Assembly (NCBI RefSeq): GCF_001014645.1
Contig: NZ_LASZ01000015.1
Coordinates: 1-64,000, forward strand
DNA length: 64,000 nucleotides
Direction of reading: 5' to 3'
DNA from: Luteimonas sp. FCS-9
GTDB lineage: Bacteria; Pseudomonadota; Gammaproteobacteria; Xanthomonadales; Xanthomonadaceae
Shown piece by piece: positions 30,909 through 38,769 of the stretch. The position numbers and the translations under genes were made by a program. The notes below the pieces were generated by a model that saw only the letters and a program-made list of their open reading frames with translations, had not been told where the DNA came from and ran no database searches. Positions within the stretch are counted from its first letter, which is position 1. Each line of letters opens with the position of its first letter.

Positions 30909-32087
30909 TCAGCGCGCCACGCTGATCGTCTTGCGCAGTCCGTCGCGGGCGAAGAAGGCGACACGCGCCTCGTCCAGGGCGATGCCCAGGCCGGGGCCGT
31001 TCGGCACTTCGAGGGAGAAGTCGCTGTAGTCCAGCGGCTCGGCGAGGATCTGTTCGGTCAACAGCAGCGGCCCGAACAGCTCGGTGCCCCACTGCAGGTT
31101 CGGGAAGGTCGCGAAGACCTGTGCGCTCGCGATCGTGCCCACCGCGCCTTCGAGCATCGTGCCGCCGTACAGCCCGATGCCGGCGGCGTCGGCGATCGCA
31201 CCCACGCGCTGCGCGGCGAACAGGCCGCCGCTCTGCGCGAGCTTCACCGCGAACACGTCGGCCGCGTGACTGCGCGCGAGCTCGAACGCCGACTCGGGGC
31301 CGCGCAGCGATTCGTCGGCCATCAGCGCGATCGGGAAGCGACGCACCAGCCGGCCCAGCGCCGCGGACGAGGCGACCGGCTGTTCGACCAGCTCGCAGCC
31401 GGCGTCGGCCAGTGCCGCCATGCCGCGCGCGGCCTGGACGTCGTCCCAGGCCATGTTGACGTCGACGCGCACCGTGCCGCGCTCGCCGAGGGCACGCTTG
31501 ATCGCGGCGACGTGCGCGATGTCGTCGGCGAGCGCACGGGCGCCGATCTTGAGCTTGAACACGTTGTGGCGACGCAGGTCGAGCATGCGCTCGGCTTCGG
31601 CGATGTCGCGCGCGGTGTCGCCCGAGGCCAGTGTCCACGCCACCGGCAGGCGGTCGCAATGACGGCCGCCGAGCAGTTCGGACACCGACAGGCCGGTGCG
31701 CTTGCCGTGCGCGTCGAGCAGGGCGGTCTCGACCGCGTTCTTGGCGAAGCGGTTGTCCTTGACCATCCTGCCGATGCGCGCCATCAGCGCCTGGACGCGT
31801 GTCGCATCCTGGCCGGCCATCACCGGCGCGAAGTAGGTGTCGATCGCCAGCTTCATGCCTTCGGGACTTTCGCCGCCGTAGGCCAGCCCGCCGATCGTCG
31901 TGCCTTCGCCGATGCCGACCACGCCGTCGCTGCACTGCACCCGCACCAGCATCAGGGTCTGGCCGTCCATCGTCGCGACCGACAGCTTGTGCGGGCGGAT
32001 CGTCGGCAGATCGACGATGACCGTCTCGACCCGGACGACGGTGGCGGCGGTGGAGGGCGTGGACGTGGGTGCGACGACAGCATTCAT
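30909..32087 (-). CDS. catB: CatB, muconate cycloisomerase
   Basis: 392 aa enolase-superfamily enzyme that lactonises cis,cis-muconate. The catalytic Lys pair is in HNVFKLKIGA (KxK), with metal ligands in RVDVNMAWDD (Asp), CELVEQPV (Glu) and IALMADESLRG (Asp/Glu); a final Lys is in FAVKLAQSGG. It is the first gene of the minus-strand run, 164 bp from the divergent LysR gene with two regulator sites between, so the whole aromatic operon probably starts here. Confidence 0.95.
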   Translation of the reverse strand: MNAVVAPTSTPSTAATVVRVETVIVDLPTIRPHKLSVATMDGQTLMLVRVQCSDGVVGIGEGTTIGGLAYGGESPEGMKLAIDTYFAPVMAGQDATRVQALMARIGRMVKDNRFAKNAVETALLDAHGKRTGLSVSELLGGRHCDRLPVAWTLASGDTARDIAEAERMLDLRRHNVFKLKIGARALADDIAHVAAIKRALGERGTVRVDVNMAWDDVQAARGMAALADAGCELVEQPVASSAALGRLVRRFPIALMADESLRGPESAFELARSHAADVFAVKLAQSGGLFAAQRVGAIADAAGIGLYGGTMLEGAVGTIASAQVFATFPNLQWGTELFGPLLLTEQILAEPLDYSDFSLEVPNGPGLGIALDEARVAFFARDGLRKTISVAR

Positions 32088-32145
32088 GGCCGACGTTATG
32101 CGCCGGCCATCGGCAGCGGGTCCAACACCGATTCGGTACTGTTGG

Positions 32146-32220
32146 ATACCTTGAGGGTATTATCTTGCGCTAGTGATTGATCGATAACGCTTGTTGCACC
32201 GCACAATACCCTTCAAGTAT
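32146..32220. promoter_or_regulatory. Two CatM/BenM-type ATAC-N7-GTAT operator sites
   Basis: Perfect ATAC-N7-GTAT matches occur at 32146-32160 and 32206-32220, 60 bp apart centre to centre. This is the recognition pattern of the LysR regulators CatM and BenM. The first lies 58 bp upstream of the catB ATG; the second lies 31 bp upstream of the divergent regulator ATG, where it can mediate autorepression. The spacer is also locally AT-rich. No such match was found upstream of benA. Confidence 0.85.
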
Positions 32221-32251
32221 CGACAACCGATCGCCGTAATTCGACCAAAGT

Positions 32252-33193
32252 ATGGACCTGCGCCAGCTCCGCTACTTCTGCGCCGTCGCCCGTGAGCGGA
32301 ACTTCACCCGCGCCGCCGAGGCGCTGCACATCGCCCAGCCGCCATTGAGCCGGCAGATCCAGCTGCTGGAGGAGGAGCTGGGCGTGCAGTTGATCTCGCG
32401 CAGCACCAGGCCGCTGCGGCTGACCGATGCCGGGCGCCTGTTCCACGAGCAGGCGCTGCAGATCCTCGGTCGCGTGGAACAGATGCAGGTCGCCACCCGC
32501 CGCATCGGCCTCAACCAGCGCAGCGTGCTGGTCGTCGGCTACGTCGCCTCCACGCTCTATGCCGGCCTGCCGCCGCTGGTGCGCAAGCTGCGCCAGCATT
32601 CGCCCGACCTGGACATCCAGTTGCTCGAGCTCACCTCGGTGCAGCAGATCGAGGCCCTCAAGGCCGGGCGCATCGACATCGGCTTCGGCCGCGTGCGCCA
32701 CAACGATCCGTTCGTGGTCGGCCACCTGCTGCGCGAGGAACGGCTGGCGCTGGCCATTCCGGTCGATGCGCCGCTGGGCGGCGCCACCGACGCGCTGCCG
32801 GTGTCGGCGCTCGAAGGACAGCAGCTGATCGTCTATCCCAAGGACGTGCGCTTCGGCTTCGCCGACCAGGTGCAGGACCTGTTGCGCGAGCACGACGTGC
32901 GCCCCAGCGAGATCATCGAGGCGCGCGAGCTGCAGACCGCACTCGGCCTGGTCGCGGCGCAGAGCGGCGTCTGCATCGTGCCCAGCGCGGCCCGGCAGTT
33001 GCGTTCGGACGTGCACTACCGCCTGATCGACGGCGCGCGCATGACCTCGCCGGTGATCCTCAACTATCGGATGAACGACAGCTCCCGCTACATCGACGTG
33101 GTCAAGCAGCTGATCCAGGAGATGTACGCCGAGAACCCGCCCTGGCTGGACCTGCAGCACAACCTGCCGACGCGACCGCAATTCGAGCACTGA
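32252..33193 (+). CDS. catM: CatM/BenM-like LysR regulator
   Basis: 313 aa. The N-terminal LysR winged helix (MDLRQLRYFCAVARERNFTR, then AAEALHIAQPPLSRQIQLLE) is followed by an effector domain with EALKAGRIDIGFGRV and LGLVAAQSGVCIVPSAARQL, typical of the CatM/CatR/BenM group that senses cis,cis-muconate (and benzoate for BenM). It is divergent from catB with two perfect operator matches. No separate benzoate regulator (BenR-type AraC or second LysR) occurs in the window, so this single protein may govern both halves of the pathway. Confidence 0.9.
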   Translation: MDLRQLRYFCAVARERNFTRAAEALHIAQPPLSRQIQLLEEELGVQLISRSTRPLRLTDAGRLFHEQALQILGRVEQMQVATRRIGLNQRSVLVVGYVASTLYAGLPPLVRKLRQHSPDLDIQLLELTSVQQIEALKAGRIDIGFGRVRHNDPFVVGHLLREERLALAIPVDAPLGGATDALPVSALEGQQLIVYPKDVRFGFADQVQDLLREHDVRPSEIIEARELQTALGLVAAQSGVCIVPSAARQLRSDVHYRLIDGARMTSPVILNYRMNDSSRYIDVVKQLIQEMYAENPPWLDLQHNLPTRPQFEH

Positions 33194-33223
33194 CGCCGGC
33201 ATGCGGTCTGGGCCAGCGGTGGA

Positions 33224-34189
33224 TCAGCGCTCGTCCACAGTTGCCGCCGGCCCCACGCACACGCCCGCCGCGTTCGCCAGCACGTCGACGCGTCGGTGGC
33301 GCAGGGCGTCGATGCCCAGGATCACCGCGGGCTGATCGGCCAGGCCGAGCACCGAGAACACCGGCAGCGCGCTGATGCGCACCTCCGTGGCCGCGAGCTG
33401 CCAGTCGCCGATCGCAAGCCTCGGCAGGGTGTAGAGCCAGGTCTCGACCACCTGTTCGGCGATGCCGCGGGTGCCTGCGTCGCGGCGGCGCAGCCGGGCG
33501 TCGTCCTCGGCCACGCCCAGCGCGCGCGCGGCAGGCAGGTTCAGCAGGGTCTGCGCGGCGCCGGTGTCGACGACGGCGGTCGCCTGGACCTCGTGCGCGC
33601 CGTCGCGCAGCTGCGCCGGCACGAACGCGAAGCGCTGCAGGCCGGCCGCGCGCTGCGGCAGGGCGTTGTCCAGGCAGGCCCCGCGCGGCAGGCTGCCGGC
33701 CGGGGCGAGCACCAGTGCGCCGGCCGGCAGGTCGAAGCGCAGGTCGAAGCGCGCCATCAGGTCGTTGCCCAGGATGCCCTCGATCGGCGGCGCGTCGTCC
33801 TCGGCGATCTGAGACAGGTCCATCGCCAGCAACTGGGCCTGCCAGGCGAAGTCACCGGCCGACAGCGCGCGCAGCGCGGTGACCTGGGTGGCGGCCGCGC
33901 TGCCGCTGGCCCCCTGGATCGTCATCTCGCGGGACGCCGCCTCGAGCAGGCCGAAGCGCTCGGCCAGCGCGACATCGACGACGCTGGCGCCGGCGGCGGT
34001 GTCGACGACGAAGCTCAGCGGACGCTCGACGCCCTCGATGCGCACCTCCACGCGCGGGTGCTTGCCGACGAGCCGCATGTCGATGCGGTGGGTCTCGCCG
34101 TCGGGTGTCGGCGGGGACGCGGCGGCGGCGCAGGGCGCGCCCAGGATCAGCGACAGCAGGCAGGCGGACAGGACGATGCGGCGCGACAT
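33224..34189 (-). CDS. Periplasmic retropepsin-like aspartyl protease family protein
   Basis: 321 aa with a signal peptide (MSRRIVLSACLLSLILGAPC, processing near AAAA-S). It contains two aspartyl-protease-like repeats: FVVDTAAGASVVDVALAERF and TAVVDTGAAQTLLNLP, with GILGNDLMARFDLRFD and VILGIDALRHRRVDV closing each lobe. Such clan AA proteins (gag-asp/PDZ-type relatives) are common in Xanthomonadaceae; their substrates are unknown. The first motif is DTAAG rather than DTGA, so catalysis by that lobe is uncertain. It is convergent with catM and divergent from the response regulator. Confidence 0.78.
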   Translation of the reverse strand: MSRRIVLSACLLSLILGAPCAAAASPPTPDGETHRIDMRLVGKHPRVEVRIEGVERPLSFVVDTAAGASVVDVALAERFGLLEAASREMTIQGASGSAAATQVTALRALSAGDFAWQAQLLAMDLSQIAEDDAPPIEGILGNDLMARFDLRFDLPAGALVLAPAGSLPRGACLDNALPQRAAGLQRFAFVPAQLRDGAHEVQATAVVDTGAAQTLLNLPAARALGVAEDDARLRRRDAGTRGIAEQVVETWLYTLPRLAIGDWQLAATEVRISALPVFSVLGLADQPAVILGIDALRHRRVDVLANAAGVCVGPAATVDER

Positions 34190-34311
34190 GGCGGAACCTC
34201 GATGAAGGGGCCGCCATTCCATCGGCTGCGGGTATCGGGACGATGTCGGCAATGGCGCTGCGCGCGCGCGGCCGATACGAACGCGATACACACGCGGGCG
34301 ACAATGCCCGC

Positions 34312-35031
34312 ATGACTGCCGAGACCGCCCGTATCGTCGTCGTCGACGACGACGCCAGCATCCGCGATGCGTTGTGCGACTACCTCGCGCGCCATGGCTA
34401 CGCGGTGCGCGCCGCCGATGGCGCCGCCGCGCCCGACCGGCTGCTGGCGCAGGCGCCGGCCGACCTGGTGGTGCTGGACTGGATGATGCCCGGCGAGGAC
34501 GGGCTGTCGGTGTGCCGGCGCCTGGCCGGGGCCGACGTCGCGGTGCTGATGCTCAGCGCGCTCGACACCCCGCCCGACCGCGTCATCGGGCTGGAGGTGG
34601 GGGCCGACGACTACCTGGCCAAGCCGTTCGATCCGCGCGAGTTGCTGGCCCGCGTGCGCGCGCTGCTGCGGCGCGGCGCACAATTGCGCCGGCAGGCCGC
34701 ACGCCCGGCCGATGGCTACGCCTTCGACGGCTGGACGCTGCGCCTCGACGTACGCGCCTTGCACGCACCCGACGGCGCCGAGGTGATGCTGACGGCGGGC
34801 GAGTTCGCGCTGCTGCGCGCGCTGGTGGAACGCGCCGGCCGCGTGCTCGACCGCGAGCGCCTGATGGCGCTGACCCACGGCGACGCCGCGGAGCCCTTCG
34901 ACCGCGCGGTCGACCTGGCGGTCAGCCGCCTGCGGCGCAAGCTGGCCATGGCCTGCCCCGGCGCGGATGCGCTGATCCAGACGCTGCGCGGCGAAGGCTA
35001 TCGCTTCGCGGCCACGGTGCGGCGGCTGTGA
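34312..35031 (+). CDS. OmpR-family response regulator
   Basis: 239 aa. The receiver domain has the acidic pocket VVVDDDAS, phosphorylated D56 in VVLDWMMPG, and the Lys in DDYLAKPFDPREL. A C-terminal winged-helix DNA-binding domain ends in the conserved IQTLRGEGYRFAATV. The ATG at 34312 fits the receiver start. The TGA overlaps the GTG of the histidine kinase (GTGA), so the pair is coupled. It resembles the OmpR/EnvZ group in order and length; the signal is unknown. Confidence 0.92.
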   Translation: MTAETARIVVVDDDASIRDALCDYLARHGYAVRAADGAAAPDRLLAQAPADLVVLDWMMPGEDGLSVCRRLAGADVAVLMLSALDTPPDRVIGLEVGADDYLAKPFDPRELLARVRALLRRGAQLRRQAARPADGYAFDGWTLRLDVRALHAPDGAEVMLTAGEFALLRALVERAGRVLDRERLMALTHGDAAEPFDRAVDLAVSRLRRKLAMACPGADALIQTLRGEGYRFAATVRRL

Positions 35032-36380
35032 CCCGGCCGCGCGGCATCCTGGCCCTGGTCGGTGGGCTGGCGCTGGCGACGCTGGTGCTGGCGCAGGCGG
35101 TGGGCTTCGCGGTCGTTGGCTGGTGGCCCGCCCCGCCGGCGCCGACGATGGTCCCCGCCGACGCGATCGCGGCGTTGTCGGGCACGCGGCCGCCCGCGCC
35201 GGGACTGCGGGTGTGGACGCAGGCCGACGCCCCGTCCGGCGCGCCGGTCCCATGGCTGGCGGACCTGGCCGCCGATCGCCTGCAGCGGCCCGCCGCGCAG
35301 GTGCGCGCGAGCTGGCAGCGCAAGCCCGAGGTAGCGCTGCAGGTCGTCGACGAGGGCCAGTTGGCGACGGCCGGGCAGGCCGACGCCGGACGCCAGGCGC
35401 GCGTGCGCGCCGCGCTGCTGGCGACAGGGCTGCAGGTGCCGGCGTTCGAGCTGGCGCTCGCCCAGCCCGACGGCACGTGGCGGGTCGTCGGCACCGTCGA
35501 CGCCGGGCGCGGGCAATGGCGCCGCCAGGTGCTGCTGGCGCTGGCGCTGGGCGCGCTGTTGATCGCGCCGCTGGCGTGGTGGATGGCGCGCCGGCTGACG
35601 CTGCCGCTGCGGCGGCTGGCCGAGGCCAGCGCGCGGATGGACCTGGCCGCGCGCGCGCCGCCGGTGCCGGTCGAGGGCGCCGCCGAGGTCCGCATGCTGG
35701 GCCGGGCGATCGCAGATGCGCACGCGCGCCTGCGAGCGCAGGCCGACGACGTCACCGCGATGCTCGCCGCCGTCGCGCACGACCTGCGCACGCCGCTGAC
35801 CGGCCTGCGGCTGCGCGCCGAGACCGCGCCGTCGCCCGACCGCGAACGCATGGTCGCCGACATCGCGCGGATGCAGACGATGATCGCGCAGGTGCTCGCC
35901 TACGCGCAGGGCGAGGTCGCGCCGCTGCAGCGCGCGCCGGTCGACGTGACCGCCTTGGCGTGCGAGCTGGCCGCGTCGGCGCACGCGCTGGGCCAGCCGG
36001 TGCAGGTACGCGCCGACGCGCCGGCCATCGTGCAGGGCGATGCGCTGGCGCTGCGCCGCGCGCTGTCGAACCTGATCGACAACGCCGTGCGCTATGCAGG
36101 CGCGGCCGAGGTCGAGATCCAGGCGCGCGACGGCCTGCTGCTCGTCGACGTGGCCGACCGCGGCCCCGGCATTCCCGCCGATGCGCGCGCGCGGCTGGTG
36201 CAGCCGTTCCAGCGCCTGGAGCACTCGCGCAGCCGCGACACCGGCGGCGCCGGGCTCGGCCTGGCCGTCGCACGCTCGACCGCGCAACGCCACGGCGGCG
36301 CCCTCGAACTGCACGACCGCGACGGCGGCGGCCTGCGGGCGCGGCTGGTGTTGCCGCTGGCGCTGGCGCACGATGACTGA
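35028..36380 (+). CDS. Sensor histidine kinase (EnvZ-like)
   Basis: 450 aa. TM1 (ILALVGGLALATLVLAQAVG) and TM2 (VLLALALGALLIAPLAWWMA) flank a ~130-residue periplasmic domain. After TM2 follow a HAMP linker, the H-box AVAHDLRTPLTGLRLRAE, the N-box NLIDNAVRYAG, and the G boxes DRGPGIP and GGAGLGLAVA. It starts GTG inside the response regulator stop codon. Its periplasmic part has no motif I recognise, so the stimulus is open. Confidence 0.9.
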   Translation: MTRPRGILALVGGLALATLVLAQAVGFAVVGWWPAPPAPTMVPADAIAALSGTRPPAPGLRVWTQADAPSGAPVPWLADLAADRLQRPAAQVRASWQRKPEVALQVVDEGQLATAGQADAGRQARVRAALLATGLQVPAFELALAQPDGTWRVVGTVDAGRGQWRRQVLLALALGALLIAPLAWWMARRLTLPLRRLAEASARMDLAARAPPVPVEGAAEVRMLGRAIADAHARLRAQADDVTAMLAAVAHDLRTPLTGLRLRAETAPSPDRERMVADIARMQTMIAQVLAYAQGEVAPLQRAPVDVTALACELAASAHALGQPVQVRADAPAIVQGDALALRRALSNLIDNAVRYAGAAEVEIQARDGLLLVDVADRGPGIPADARARLVQPFQRLEHSRSRDTGGAGLGLAVARSTAQRHGGALELHDRDGGGLRARLVLPLALAHDD

Positions 36381-36432
36381 CCAGGAACGGGTTCGACCGC
36401 CCAGTCCTTGCGCCCACATCCAGACCCAAGCA

Positions 36433-36454
36433 GCGCCCGCGCCACCGCGGGCGC
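36433..36454. terminator. Hairpin between convergent genes
   Basis: Perfect 9-bp stem GCGCCCGCG (36433-36441) / CGCGGGCGC (36446-36454) around a CCAC loop, between the convergent histidine kinase and DUF2058 genes. There is no clear T run on either strand, so it is a candidate bidirectional terminator only. Confidence 0.5.
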
Positions 36455-36457
36455 GCG

Positions 36458-37012
36458 TCACCACATCAGGTCGTCGGGCACCTTGAACTGCGCGTAGTAC
36501 GCATCGTCTTCCGCATCCGCCTCGGATGGCGGCGCGTCCGCGGCCTGGCCGTGGTCGAGCACGATCAGGCCGGCATCGCGTTCGCGCACCTTGTCGGCCG
36601 CTGCGCGCGGCAGCAGCGCGTAGCCGTCGCCCAGGCGCGCGACGACCAGTGCGCCCGCGGCCAGTTGCCTGCGCTGTCCGTCGTCGACGAGCAAGGTGCG
36701 GATCGCACCGTCCACGGTGAACCGGTACTCCAGCTCGCCCGCGCGCGGCACCTGCTTGTCCTGGACGATCTGCCGCGCCTGGGCCGCCAACTCGGCGATG
36801 CGGGCCTTTTCCTTCTGCGCCGCCGCCAGAGCGCGATCGCGCTCCGCCTTTTCCGCCCTTGCGCGCTCGGCCTCGCGCTGGCTCTGCGTCGGTGCGGGCG
36901 CGCCCTTGCCGTGCCGCGCCTTGTGCTGCTCGCGCGCGACCTCGGCCACCTTGCTCTTCTTGACCAGGCCCGCCTTGAGCAGCTGTTCCTGGAGCGGATT
37001 CGCCTTCGCCAT
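36458..37012 (-). CDS. DUF2058 family protein (YaiL-like)
   Basis: 184 aa. The start MAKANPLQEQLLKAGLVKKS matches the DUF2058 consensus. A long charged helix follows, and then a C-terminal domain with YRFTVDGAIRTLLVDD, LAAGALVVARLGDGYALLPR and the end YYAQFKVPDDLMW. Members are nucleoprotein- or polysome-associated proteins of unclear role, widespread in gammaproteobacteria. The frame continues upstream to 37087, but the ATG at 37012 gives the conserved N terminus. Confidence 0.88.
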   Translation of the reverse strand: MAKANPLQEQLLKAGLVKKSKVAEVAREQHKARHGKGAPAPTQSQREAERARAEKAERDRALAAAQKEKARIAELAAQARQIVQDKQVPRAGELEYRFTVDGAIRTLLVDDGQRRQLAAGALVVARLGDGYALLPRAAADKVRERDAGLIVLDHGQAADAPPSEADAEDDAYYAQFKVPDDLMW

Positions 37013-37102
37013 GTCCGAAACGTCGTGTGGAATGCCGACGCCATGATACGGGGGACCGGGCCAGGCCACTCGACTCGGACGCATCAAGCGCTGCCTGCCC
37101 TG

Positions 37103-38386
37103 TCAGCGCGCCGGGTCGATCACCGCCTCCATCGTCGCGATCTCGGCGCCACGTGCCTTGCAGCGCCTGGCCTCGTCCTTCCAGCCGCGCACGACCGCCC
37201 GCACCTCGTCGACGATCGCGCGCGCCCGCGCCTTGCTCAGGCGGTAATAGGCACAGGTGTCCAACAGCAGCCGGGTGTCGGGCGTCGGATCGTCCAGGCC
37301 GATCGAGAGGACGTGCGCGTCCTTGTCCGGGTTGGGGTTCACGTCGAAGGCCGGCGCCAGCCGCCAGCCATCCAGTGCGCGCAGGAACCCGTGGTTGCGC
37401 AGGTGGTCGTCGCGATTGCCGACCAGCACGTTGAACGCGGCGCGGCGATAGAGCTGCGACAGGTCGTCGGCGATCGACGACGCGACGCCCTGATTCTCGA
37501 TCGCGTGGGCGATTTCGACATAGCTGCTGTCCTCGCTGGCGTCCACATCCAGCAACGTGAGGGCCGAGGCGTAGGCATGGCGTTCCGGGCCGGTCCGATC
37601 GAACCGACGCACCGCGTAGGTGGTGCCCAGGCCTGACAGGGACAGCGGACGCGCATCGGGCATGTCGATCCCGGCGGCCCGTGCGAGGCGGTAGGTCACG
37701 TATTCCCACAGGCCCACGTCGTGGCGGTCGTCGCTGGACGGGAACTTCGCCAGCCACAGCGTCCGATCGACATCGCGCACAGTCGCCTTGGGACGGGCAC
37801 CGCCCAGCGACGCGCCCGATGCCACCAATTGCCTGATCCACCTGGCATCGTGCTCGCTGTCGCCGATGTCGCCGCGTTCCACACGTGCGGCGATCGCCTC
37901 CAGCGCGCGCAACTCGGTCATCGGCGGCGCACTGAGCTCGCGATCGTCCAGGTAGCGCCCACCGGTCTCGCGCAGCCGCAATGCGCCCATCCGGGATGCG
38001 TCGTTGATGCCGATCAGATAGTCCCACGGGCGCAGTGCCCGCACCCGGCGGTTCTGTTCGCGCGCGTCGATGACCTCGCGCCGATCCATGGGGCGCTTGC
38101 CCCAGCGATCGGGCGAGCAATCGGTGAACGCGCCGGTCAGCGCACTGGCACCGGCGCGCGCGACATGGGGGCCGCGATGAAGCGGCAACTGCGGGTCCAG
38201 CGCAAAGCTGCGGATCGGCGCTGTTCCGTCCACCCAGTGGTCGGCGTACTGGAACTGGATCGTGTCGCCGGTACGGCTGGGCAACCGGGCCAGGTGGCCG
38301 ACCAACGTCTCGCCGCCGAGGCCGGCGGCATCCAGCCAGACCTCGACCTGGCCGATCGCCTGGACATCGGCAGGCGACGGACTCAC
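37103..38386 (-). CDS. hipA: HipA-family serine/threonine kinase toxin
   Basis: 427 aa. N-terminal HipA domain carries SALTGAFTDCSPDRWGKR; a glycine loop VASGASLGGARPKAT follows. The kinase catalytic loop is VLVGNRDDHLRNHGF, and the metal-binding stretch is PAFDVNPNPD. HipA kinases inactivate aminoacyl-tRNA synthetases (GltX in E. coli) and provoke dormancy; target here is unknown. It starts with GTG (38386), overlapping the hipB stop (GTGA), the usual antitoxin-first coupling. All key residues appear present, so the toxin should be functional. Confidence 0.9.
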   Translation of the reverse strand: MSPSPADVQAIGQVEVWLDAAGLGGETLVGHLARLPSRTGDTIQFQYADHWVDGTAPIRSFALDPQLPLHRGPHVARAGASALTGAFTDCSPDRWGKRPMDRREVIDAREQNRRVRALRPWDYLIGINDASRMGALRLRETGGRYLDDRELSAPPMTELRALEAIAARVERGDIGDSEHDARWIRQLVASGASLGGARPKATVRDVDRTLWLAKFPSSDDRHDVGLWEYVTYRLARAAGIDMPDARPLSLSGLGTTYAVRRFDRTGPERHAYASALTLLDVDASEDSSYVEIAHAIENQGVASSIADDLSQLYRRAAFNVLVGNRDDHLRNHGFLRALDGWRLAPAFDVNPNPDKDAHVLSIGLDDPTPDTRLLLDTCAYYRLSKARARAIVDEVRAVVRGWKDEARRCKARGAEIATMEAVIDPAR

Positions 38387-38700
38387 GACGTGCTCGCGCG
38401 ACGCGCAGCGGGGCGACGCAGCCGGCTGTCCTGCAGTTCGCGGCCGAGCTCGTCGTTGCGCGCCAACAGATCGATGTCCTGCTCCAGTCCCAGCGCAGTG
38501 AGCACGCGCAACATGGTGGCCAGGCTCGTCGCCGGATCGCCGCGTTCCAGCTTGCCCACCGTCGGCACGCTCACACCTACGCGCGCCGCGAGCTCGCCCT
38601 GTGTCATCTGCCGGCGCATGCGTGCCGCGCGCAGCCGCCCGCCCAGCGCCTGGATCTGGCGTTGGGCGCGCGGCATCGTGGGCGGCGTTCGCTTCGACAT
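38383..38700 (-). CDS. hipB: HipB-family Xre antitoxin
   Basis: 105 aa (ATG at 38700; a TTG six bases upstream is possible). The HTH lies in LRAARMRRQMTQGELAARVG and VSVPTVGKLERGDPATSLAT, with the helix LRVLTALGLEQDIDLLAR behind it. A basic tail (RLRRPAARRAS) may reach into the HipA site or the DNA. It directly precedes hipA with a 4-base overlap and faces an AT-rich inverted repeat that should be its operator. Confidence 0.9.
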   Translation of the reverse strand: MSKRTPPTMPRAQRQIQALGGRLRAARMRRQMTQGELAARVGVSVPTVGKLERGDPATSLATMLRVLTALGLEQDIDLLARNDELGRELQDSRLRRPAARRASTS

Positions 38701-38704
38701 GGAC

Positions 38705-38743
38705 AATTAAATTACATGTTCTTCCGCCAAATGCAATTTAATT
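38705..38743. promoter_or_regulatory. hipBA operator: AT-rich inverted repeat
   Basis: 13-base arms at 38705-38717 (AATTAAATTACAT) and 38731-38743 (ATGCAATTTAATT) pair with one mismatch around a 13-bp spacer, immediately upstream of hipB. The composition contrasts sharply with the surrounding GC-rich DNA. HipB-type repressors bind such inverted repeats for autoregulation. The TonB receptor stop lies 27 bp further along. Confidence 0.75.
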
Positions 38744-38769
38744 TACTCAAACCGCCTCTCATTCTGACC

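Noticed and set aside
34998..38120. 1040-codon minus-strand frame spanning the kinase, DUF2058 and hipA genes
   Set aside because: Runs through three recognisable genes in another frame and strand; not a protein.
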